DNA of 50,633 nucleotides from Deltaproteobacteria bacterium. GTDB taxonomy: Bacteria > Desulfobacterota > Syntrophia > Syntrophales > UBA2185. Location: positions 1-50,633 of the forward strand of contig JAPLJS010000020.1 in the NCBI GenBank assembly GCA_026388545.1. Direction: 5' to 3'. The position numbers and the translations under genes were made by a program. This document shows, piece after piece, positions 44,684 to 50,633 of this stretch (its first letter is position 1; each line of letters opens with the position of its first letter). The notes below the pieces were generated by a model, which saw nothing but the letters and a program-made list of their open reading frames with translations, searched no databases and had not been told where the DNA came from.

Positions 44684-45583
44684 ATGAGAAAACACCCGGT
44701 CTTATTAGGGATATTTCTTTTGTTTCTTGTTGGTGCGGCATTTTTTCTGCTGGTATATGCTTTAGGGTCCGTAACTGAAGATAAACAATCATTTTCGCTT
44801 AACAATAAAGTGGGTGTTGTAAAAATAGAAGGGTTCATTGGCGATACACACGATGTTGTAGAACAGATGAATCAATTTGGTAAAGACGACAGTATTAAAG
44901 CAGTTATTCTGAGAATTGATTCCCCGGGTGGCGGCGTTGCTTCCTCACAGGAGATATACCAAGCCGTAAATGACCTAAAAAAGAAGAAAAAGGTTGTAGC
45001 CTCTATGGGCTCTGTCGCAGCATCAGGGGGTTATATGGTGGCGTGTGCCACAGATAAGATTGTAGCCAACCCTGGTACTCTTACCGGTAGTATTTCTGCA
45101 GTTATGCACTTTGCTAACGTTGAGGAGCTATTAAAAAAGGTGGGTCTTAAGGCGTCGGTTGTTAAAAGTGGGAAATTTAAAGACATAGGATCGCCGGTAA
45201 GGGAAATGACGCCCGATGAAAAGGCGTTACTCCAAGACTTGGTTGATGATATCTCCGATCAATTTATTGAGATGGTTTCCAAGGATAGGAACATTCCCAA
45301 AGAAAATGTGAGAAAGATCGCTGATGGAAGGGTTTTTACGGGCAGGCAGGCGCATAAATTGGGTCTTGTCGATTATTTAGGCGACATGGGGTATGCTGTA
45401 ACACTTGCAGGTGAAATGGCAGGGATCAAGGGGAAACCCGATATCGTATATCCAAAGAAGAAAGGATTAAAATTCTGGGATTATTTTTTTCGGGAGATGT
45501 TTATCGCACTTGAGGGACAAATAAAGGGTAAGGTAGAGCATCTCAACGGTATTTTGTATCTCTCACCGATTGTGAGTTATTAG
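44684..45583 (+). CDS. sppA: Signal peptide peptidase SppA
   Basis: A 299-residue SppA of the short, 36 kDa type. A single N-terminal membrane anchor (7-28) is followed by RIDSPGGGVASSQEIY, the serine nucleophile Ser114 in GSVAASGGYM and the lysine base near SGKFKDIGSP (Lys164 or Lys166). It degrades cleaved signal peptides in the membrane. It is 9 bp downstream of rpsA and 14 bp upstream of ihfB. Confidence 0.93.
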   Translation: MRKHPVLLGIFLLFLVGAAFFLLVYALGSVTEDKQSFSLNNKVGVVKIEGFIGDTHDVVEQMNQFGKDDSIKAVILRIDSPGGGVASSQEIYQAVNDLKKKKKVVASMGSVAASGGYMVACATDKIVANPGTLTGSISAVMHFANVEELLKKVGLKASVVKSGKFKDIGSPVREMTPDEKALLQDLVDDISDQFIEMVSKDRNIPKENVRKIADGRVFTGRQAHKLGLVDYLGDMGYAVTLAGEMAGIKGKPDIVYPKKKGLKFWDYFFREMFIALEGQIKGKVEHLNGILYLSPIVSY

Positions 45584-45597
45584 TAAAGATTACAATC

Positions 45598-45882
45598 ATG
45601 ACGAAAAAAGAGTTAATTAAACGGGTTCAAAAAAAAATAGAGGAATATCCCCCCAAAGATATATCATACGCAGTTCACTTGGTATTCGACGCAATGATTC
45701 GAGCCCTAAAAAGAAATGAACGGATAGAAATCAGGGGCTTCGGAAATATTACGGTCAGACGCAGACGATCGATACTGGGAAGAAATCCGAAAACATCTGA
45801 TGTCATACGCCTTCCGGAGAGAAAGGTACCTTTTTTTAAGGTTGGTAAAGAACTCCATGACATGATTAATGGATGCAAGTAA
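45598..45882 (+). CDS. ihfB: Integration host factor beta / HU-family DNA-bending protein
   Basis: A 94-residue HU/IHF-family protein: MTKKELIKRV, IEIRGFGNITVRRRR, GRNPKTSDVIRLPERKVPFFKVGKELHDMIN. The GRNPKT arm is the DNA-intercalating beta-arm. Position after cmk-rpsA supports IhfB. It is convergent with the sigma-4-like gene, with a 9 bp gap. Confidence 0.9.
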   Translation: MTKKELIKRVQKKIEEYPPKDISYAVHLVFDAMIRALKRNERIEIRGFGNITVRRRRSILGRNPKTSDVIRLPERKVPFFKVGKELHDMINGCK

Positions 45883-45891
45883 ACTGTGCAA

Positions 45892-46176
45892 TTACGAAAA
45901 ATCCATTTCATTGTCGGGAGAAGCAAAGTCTTTTAATTGTTCTCTTCTCTTTTTATGCTGTAGTTTCTTAAGCGCTTTCGCTTCTATTTGTCTTATTCTC
46001 TCACGGGTTACCCCCATCATTTCACCTACTTCTTCAAGAGTAAACGGCCCATAATTACAGGCAACCCATGTACAATTTAAAAAAGCATCATTTTTAAGCC
46101 GCCATTCACATGTTGTATCCTGGCAAACATCTGATATCAAATGGCCCTTTTTTTTACATCTGTAAGTGTTGATCAA
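45892..46176 (-). CDS. Cysteine-rich stand-alone sigma-70 region 4 protein
   Basis: A 94-residue protein whose C-terminal half (40-80) is a sigma-70 region 4 helix-turn-helix: [28 protein letters not shown]. The N-terminal half holds five cysteines (Cys7, 18, 23, 35, 40) in a pattern [24 protein letters not shown] that suggests a metal or redox site. There is no region 2, so it cannot be a full sigma factor. It could be an anti- or accessory transcription factor. The start is a TTG at 46176, supported by GAGGGG ten bases upstream. Its role is unknown. Confidence 0.85.
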   Translation of the reverse strand: MINTYRCKKKGHLISDVCQDTTCEWRLKNDAFLNCTWVACNYGPFTLEEVGEMMGVTRERIRQIEAKALKKLQHKKRREQLKDFASPDNEMDFS

Positions 46177-46336
46177 TTTAATAGACCCCTCTCCCTAACG
46201 CCTTGATTGCACGTTTAAGCTTACTAAGATGACAAAATGGGTATTATAAAAATAACGCTCTATTATATTCCTTTATTATCAATTTGTCAATAACCAATAG
46301 AATAAAAAGTTTACGTAATTTCCGTGGTTTATTGAT

Positions 46337-47644
46337 CTATTCAGTTTCAGTATAACCTGCGCGACTTTTAAGGCGATTAAGACGATGAACAAGTGAGTTT
46401 CTTTCTTCACTTGTTTTTAATCCTGATAGTATGAGGGTTTTGCTGACTATATCAATAGCTTTTTTATAATCGTGTTTCCTGTGTTCGTACCATTTGGCCA
46501 GCTCTGCTGCGGCAAAATAGTTGCCGGGATCATCCAGGAGCATCATTTCCCATATGCAAACAGCATCATGCCAGCTACCGGATCGTTTGTGAATCAGGGA
46601 AAGTATCCTTCTTGCCTCAAAGGCGATAGACGGATTTTCCGAGTTTATTAACGATTCCAGGAGAATCCTGGCACCTGCTTTGTCTCGGCGATCAAGAAGG
46701 AGCCTTGAAACCGCTAAAATATCTAAATGTTCGGCACTTGTGATGTCGCGATCAAATTTTAACATTTCTGCAAGGTGAACCGAGAGGGTCGCCATGGAGA
46801 TTACATCAAGACGGTTGTGTTCAAAGACATCCAGCATAAACCGGGCATCACGGTTTCTCAGCCAGTCGAAGTAACGCTGGGGAATTTCACTGCCTGGAAT
46901 ATCCCCGCTGCGGCGGAAACCGAGTATCTCATTTTCGATGGTGATCAGACGATTGTTATCCAGACGATGTCCAAGAAGGCGACGTGACGGGTGGAGTAAG
47001 TCAAGATGGGGCATGCTGGATAGTTTGTCAGGAAGGCGGTTCAGGATAAAGCGTGTGGATAGCAGGCCGACATCAAATGCCTTGCCGTTAAAGGTTACGA
47101 TGAAGTTCTTTTTTCCGGCCAATTCCAGCAAAAAGCTCAAAGAGGCGCGCTCCTCCGAAAAGTCACGGGCGAATATTTGCCTTGTAACAAATGTTTCATT
47201 TTCAAACCAGCCAAGGCCGATAAGAAAAGCAAGCGTGCCGGTACCGCCGGATAATCCGGTGGTTTCCGTATCGAGGAATAAAGCATCGGTATAATTAAAT
47301 GAGGCCAGATCAGGGTTATTGGCAAGGAGCGCTACGGCATTCATATCAAGAGTAGAAATTTCACCGATGCAGCGGCATCCGTGGTATGAGGAACCGGTGA
47401 GAGAGCGGTCGGCGACAAAAAAATTGCCGTGGGTATTTTCGAACTCATCCCCCTGTATTAAATCCTTCAACGTAAAGGCACTATCACATAACACAGTGGA
47501 TGGTGAAACGGTTGGAGCCGGCCTCCGCGAGGTAATGGCCTCTATGCGCCTGCGCAGTTCGCTGATCTCATCAGCACGTGTCGATTCTTTTTTCCCTGGA
47601 GCGTCGTCGCCGGTCAGGCGTTGCAAGCGTTTGAGTGTGCTCAT
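46337..47644 (-). CDS. mrfB: MrfB/YprB-like ribonuclease H-fold 3'-5' exonuclease
   Basis: A 435-residue protein. The RNase H-like exonuclease domain (about 118-300) carries FLDTETTGL (Asp125, Glu127), IVTFNGKAFDVGLL and HNRLDVISM. The C-terminal part (about 310-430) has TPR-like helices. It overlaps mrfA by 4 bp (ATGA), so the two are translated together. In Bacillus subtilis MrfA and MrfB act in a mitomycin-C repair pathway. The same pairing here supports the call. Confidence 0.84.
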   Translation of the reverse strand: MSTLKRLQRLTGDDAPGKKESTRADEISELRRRIEAITSRRPAPTVSPSTVLCDSAFTLKDLIQGDEFENTHGNFFVADRSLTGSSYHGCRCIGEISTLDMNAVALLANNPDLASFNYTDALFLDTETTGLSGGTGTLAFLIGLGWFENETFVTRQIFARDFSEERASLSFLLELAGKKNFIVTFNGKAFDVGLLSTRFILNRLPDKLSSMPHLDLLHPSRRLLGHRLDNNRLITIENEILGFRRSGDIPGSEIPQRYFDWLRNRDARFMLDVFEHNRLDVISMATLSVHLAEMLKFDRDITSAEHLDILAVSRLLLDRRDKAGARILLESLINSENPSIAFEARRILSLIHKRSGSWHDAVCIWEMMLLDDPGNYFAAAELAKWYEHRKHDYKKAIDIVSKTLILSGLKTSEERNSLVHRLNRLKSRAGYTETE

Positions 47645-50013
47645 GTTTTATCAATAATCAAATCAAGAATAGCCAGAACTGTTTCTTTAGCCGCGGGTCC
47701 TACCTCAAGTGTAGGCCCTACACAGCTTGGACAGCCGTGGATGCAAGGACAGCTCCGAATCAGAGCCAAGGCTGAGGCTAAAAGGCGCTCATGCTCTTCG
47801 TAGAGAAGCTCGGAAAAGCCGATCCCCCCTGGATAGGCGTCAAAAATAAACACAGTCGGGTCAAAAGCATCAACCATGACAGTGGTTGCATCCGTTGCAT
47901 TTTTCGAAGAAGTCGTAATGGACCGCGATCCTGCTCCGTGACGGACAAACCATTCACCGCTCTTATCACCAATACATCTGTCAATATCGTGCGCATCGGA
48001 CATCAGCAACATGGAAGCGAGGTAATGAAGTCCATACGCGAGACCGGACAGGCCGTCAATGATTTCCGACTGCGTGTACGGCATCAGGTTCAGCATATCT
48101 CTGGGAATAGTAAACCAGTAGCTCGTCGTATGCATGTCTTTCTCCGGGAGCGTCACATCGCCGTAACCCAGGTTCTCCGAGGTATAAAATTTTATCTTTT
48201 TATACCCGACAACCTTTCGTACCACCTGTACCTCACCGTGTTCAACGATTAATTTTTGCCGGTGCTTTTTCGTGAAACTGTCGATAACGCGCACGTTTGT
48301 ATAGGTCATGGCATCGGTGTAATAATCGACATCGACTTTATGGACATAAGCCGTATTTCGTTCGAGGTCCAGCTTATCTACATGGTACTGCTGGGATTCA
48401 ACCATATAGATGGCATCATCGTGAACCGTGGAAAAGGCGCTGTCCCAGTCAACTTCGGCAATAACTTTATGCGAGCCTGCTTCCGTCGTATCAACCACGA
48501 CGACGTTTTCAGGGTTGATGCTTCGGAGGCTGACCTCATCGGCAGGGTAGCTCTCCGCCGTCCAGTGCCACCGGTCATCAACTCTGTGGAGCACGCCTTT
48601 TTCTTCCAGATAGTTGAGGAGTTCCTCCAGATTTTCGCTTCCGAAATGTTCTCCCTTTTCGAAGGGAAGTTCAAAGGCAGCACTCTTCAGGTGGTGAAGT
48701 AGTATGAGGAGGTTATCGGGATTGATGCGGCAGTGTTCCGGTGACCGGGAAAAGAAGTAATCAGGGTTTTCGACGATGAACTGGTCCATGGGGCTGCTAC
48801 GGGCAATGAGTATGGCAAGACTATGCCCCATCCGCCTCCCGGCCCTCCCGGCCTGCTGCCAGGTGCTGGCGATGGAGCCCGGATAACCGACCATGATACA
48901 GGATTCCAAGTCTCCGATATCGATTCCCAGTTCCAGGGCGTTTGTACTCACAACACCCATTACCTCGCGGTTGCGAAGGCCCTCTTCGATCTGCCGGCGC
49001 AGATTCGGCAGGTAACCGCCACGGTAGCCTGTGACAAAATGTGTGTCAACGGGTTTTCCCCTGGCAAAATGATCCTTGAGATATTTTGTAAGTATCTCGA
49101 CATTCAGGCGGCTGGTGGTAAAGACGATGGTCTGGATACCGTTTGTGATAAGTTCGGTTGCCAGAATTCTTGCCGGCGTCATCGCGGACTGACGAATTCC
49201 CAGTTCACGATTGACGATGGGCGGGTTGTACAGAATAAACGTTTTTGACGCCGTCGGGGCGCCGCTCTGGTCGATCAGTTCTACCGGCCGTTCGAGCAGG
49301 CGTTCGGCATGTTCCTTCGGGTTGGCAACCGTTGCGGAACAGCAGATAAAAATAGGTTCCTGGCCGTAAAAGCGGCAGATTCTTACAAGCCGCCGCATCA
49401 CGTTCGTGAGATGTGAGCCAAAAATGCCTCGATAAACGTGCAGCTCATCGATTACGACAAATTTGAGATTGGCAAACAGCTTCTGCCACTTGGTGTGGTG
49501 CGGGAGTATCCCCGCGTGAAGCATATCGGGGTTCGTAACCACCACGTGGCCCTGCTTGCGGATAGCCTGGCGGGCGTCGTCTGGCGTGTCTCCGTCGTAT
49601 GTATAGGTCTTGATGTCGGCCTTTAAATCGGTAATGAGACCGTGCACCTCGTGCATCTGATCCTGGGCGAGGGCCTTTGTGGGAAATATATAGAGGGCGC
49701 GCGTCTCCGGTTCTTCAAGGATTCTGTTCAGAACCGGAAGATTATAGCATAGGGTCTTCCCGCTTGCGGTCGGGGTGACCAGCACCACATCAAGGCCTTT
49801 CTTTACGAGGTTGACCGCCTCAGCCTGGTGGCTGTAAAGCTGATCGACCCCCCTTTTTTTAAGGATGGATTGAAGCCGGGGGTTAACCCAATCGGGGAAG
49901 GGTGCAAACCGGCCCTCAAAAGCGGGGAGTATTTTCAACGCCCGGACGTTTTCCATGAAACGCCGGTTGTTTTCGAATCGGGACAGCAATTCCTTGATGG
50001 TCAAAGTGGGCAT
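47641..50013 (-). CDS. mrfA: MrfA/YprA-like DEAD/DEAH-box helicase with C-terminal zinc-binding domain
   Basis: A 790-residue SF2 helicase. The motor has SHQAEAV (Q-like), TPTASGKT (motif I, 80-87), VIDELHVYRG (motif II, DELH), CSATVANP, VSTNALELGIDIG and QQAGRAGR. The C-terminal MZB/DUF1998-type region has Cys755, 757, 761 and 764 in SCPCIHGCPSCVG. This domain order defines the MrfA/YprA/Hrq1-like group, which repairs DNA crosslinks and alkylation damage. It is coupled to mrfB by a 4 bp overlap and has its own promoter region upstream. Confidence 0.9.
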   Translation of the reverse strand: MPTLTIKELLSRFENNRRFMENVRALKILPAFEGRFAPFPDWVNPRLQSILKKRGVDQLYSHQAEAVNLVKKGLDVVLVTPTASGKTLCYNLPVLNRILEEPETRALYIFPTKALAQDQMHEVHGLITDLKADIKTYTYDGDTPDDARQAIRKQGHVVVTNPDMLHAGILPHHTKWQKLFANLKFVVIDELHVYRGIFGSHLTNVMRRLVRICRFYGQEPIFICCSATVANPKEHAERLLERPVELIDQSGAPTASKTFILYNPPIVNRELGIRQSAMTPARILATELITNGIQTIVFTTSRLNVEILTKYLKDHFARGKPVDTHFVTGYRGGYLPNLRRQIEEGLRNREVMGVVSTNALELGIDIGDLESCIMVGYPGSIASTWQQAGRAGRRMGHSLAILIARSSPMDQFIVENPDYFFSRSPEHCRINPDNLLILLHHLKSAAFELPFEKGEHFGSENLEELLNYLEEKGVLHRVDDRWHWTAESYPADEVSLRSINPENVVVVDTTEAGSHKVIAEVDWDSAFSTVHDDAIYMVESQQYHVDKLDLERNTAYVHKVDVDYYTDAMTYTNVRVIDSFTKKHRQKLIVEHGEVQVVRKVVGYKKIKFYTSENLGYGDVTLPEKDMHTTSYWFTIPRDMLNLMPYTQSEIIDGLSGLAYGLHYLASMLLMSDAHDIDRCIGDKSGEWFVRHGAGSRSITTSSKNATDATTVMVDAFDPTVFIFDAYPGGIGFSELLYEEHERLLASALALIRSCPCIHGCPSCVGPTLEVGPAAKETVLAILDLIIDKT

Positions 50014-50193
50014 AAGTTAATGGATAATATTTACGGTAAAAATGTCATTTCGACTGACGAGAAAAATATTAAATGACGTCATTCAACCGAACAATATGGG
50101 TTTGACACCTTTAAAGGTTTTCCTTATTACCCTCTATCATATTTTGCCGCCATCTTTCACTATTTTTCGTGAATTCGGCCTCCCTTTTATTCA
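50014..50193. other. Region upstream of mrfA with a perfect palindrome
   Basis: The 180 bp between the zinc-ribbon gene and mrfA contain the 12 bp perfect palindrome AATGACGTCATT (50072-50083), 59 bp before the mrfA start, and a fragment of the dispersed repeat ATGTCATTTCGACTGACGAGAAA (50042-50064). The palindrome could be an operator for the repair genes. No terminator is evident. Confidence 0.45.
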
Positions 50194-50481
50194 CTATTTC
50201 TTAAAAAGATCATCAAGCGTTTTCCGTGCTGAATCGGTACCTTCTTTCGTTTTTCCCTGGGAAGAGCTATCCTTAAAGCTGAAATAATCACAGAAATTAC
50301 TGCGATCCTTGTCAAGTACCCTGTCTGCCTGGGATTCCCGGCAATGATTGTATGATCGAAAATCATAGAAACGGCAGTTAAGACAGCATCGGAGATCGGA
50401 TTGACAAAAAGGGCAAACGTCTTTCCTGCCGACTATTTTATCAACCTTAATCTCTTTTTTGCATTTATGGCACGTCTTCAT
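50194..50481 (-). CDS. Small zinc-ribbon protein
   Basis: A 95-residue protein with a zinc ribbon CHKCKK..VCPFC (Cys4, 7, 23, 26) and a second Cys cluster (Cys32, 33, 36, 47, 64) in RCCLNCRFYDFRSYNHCRESQ and FCDYF. The middle segment CRESQADRVLDKDRSNFCDYF is conserved in a family of uncharacterised Desulfobacterota proteins. The acidic/serine-rich tail is low complexity. No function assigned. It sits 4 bp after the partial upstream gene and 180 bp before mrfA. Confidence 0.8.
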   Translation of the reverse strand: MKTCHKCKKEIKVDKIVGRKDVCPFCQSDLRCCLNCRFYDFRSYNHCRESQADRVLDKDRSNFCDYFSFKDSSSQGKTKEGTDSARKTLDDLFKK

Positions 50482-50485
50482 AGTT

Positions 50486-50633
50486 TTACTTTAAGGTAAA
50501 CCGCCACCGGCAGAAGGCATTATCCGGATGTGGATCGGGAGGCGCAAAAAGGCATTCAACCTGTATTCTATCATCGATAATTCCGGCGAAATTCTCAAAC
50601 TCGCCCCGGTGCATCTCCTTGCAGGAAAACTCA
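50486..50633 (-). CDS. C-terminal end of an unrecognised protein (runs off the right edge)
   Basis: Only the last 49 residues are visible, ending FCRWRFTLK before TAA at 50486-50488. They contain [32 protein letters not shown] and a C-x-W motif (CRW). The pattern of Cys followed by PPDPHPD is reminiscent of uncharacterised proteins in related bacteria, but too little is present to assign a family. It ends 4 bp before the zinc-ribbon gene, so the two are probably one operon. Confidence 0.65.
   Translation of the reverse strand, partial: EFSCKEMHRGEFENFAGIIDDRIQVECLFAPPDPHPDNAFCRWRFTLK

Noticed and set aside
1-50633. CRISPR arrays, tRNA or rRNA genes, prophage or toxin-antitoxin modules
   Set aside because: None was seen on either strand. 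No regularly spaced repeats, cloverleaf-type sequences or phage structural genes are present.

Overview
The window reads as chromosome of a strictly or facultatively anaerobic Gram-negative bacterium, most likely a member of the Desulfobacterota (former Deltaproteobacteria, Syntrophales-like). This is inferred from gene content and order, not from a marker-gene tree. Supporting points are LptF/LptG (outer membrane with LPS), an oxygen-sensitive class III ribonucleotide reductase with its radical-SAM activase, the order cmk-rpsA-sppA-ihfB, an AhcY-based SAM cycle, and many GAF/PAS/HD-GYP signalling proteins. No rRNA or tRNA gene and no CRISPR array was seen. Coding density is high and most genes look vertically inherited.

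Layout. (1) 1-1158: N-terminal part of a multi-PAS sensor, cut by the left edge. (2) 1475-6113: a metallophosphoesterase, a DUF1460 NlpC/P60-like amidase, an M15 peptidase, a DUF4922 HIT-like protein and a two-domain GT2 protein. This is the first half of what I read as a cell-wall salvage locus. (3) 6246-10072: dodecin with its own promoter and terminator, then clpS-clpA-aat, a compact N-degron module. (4) 10065-11255: a double nucleoside-diphosphate-kinase-like protein. (5) 11504-14772: SpoIID-like, MurU-like and AmgK-like genes, the second half of the cell-wall locus. (6) 14831-20638: DUF2784, a UbiA prenyltransferase, a G+C-rich flavin reductase between two copies of an ~83 bp promoter-bearing repeat with an IS91-type transposase scrap, a DEAD-box helicase and nadB. 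(7) 20754-27663: tsaD, rsmA, panC, panD, a DUF502 membrane protein, metK and ahcY. (8) 27703-29961: lptG and lptF on the minus strand. (9) 29962-30397: a repeat-bearing gap. (10) 30398-35600: an accessory cluster of PHP phosphatase, GT4, methyltransferase, alpha/alpha-toroid protein, hexapeptide acyltransferase and a convergent second methyltransferase. (11) 35687-38572: nrdD-nrdG behind a well-spaced pair of NrdR-like boxes. (12) 38613-41739: a GAF/HD-GYP response protein and a BepA-like M48-TPR protease. (13) 42031-45882: cmk, rpsA, sppA, ihfB. (14) 45892-50633: a cysteine-rich stand-alone sigma-region-4 protein, mrfB-mrfA DNA-repair genes, a zinc-ribbon protein and the end of an unrecognised gene.

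How the parts work together. Blocks 2 and 5 can be joined into one peptidoglycan salvage route: glycan cleavage (SpoIID), stem-peptide trimming (DUF1460, M15), anomeric phosphorylation of the freed amino sugar (AmgK) and nucleotide activation (MurU). The GT2 and DUF4922 genes are the unexplained members. Block 10 looks like an uncharacterised glycan or glycolipid assembly pathway. Block 11 supplies dNTPs without oxygen under probable NrdR control.

The observations I would follow first are the DUF4922/GT2 members of the salvage locus, the GT4-MT-toroid-acyltransferase-MT cluster, the duplicated promoter module with the IS91 remnant, the Cys-rich sigma-4 protein, and the MrfAB pair in a Gram-negative anaerobe.
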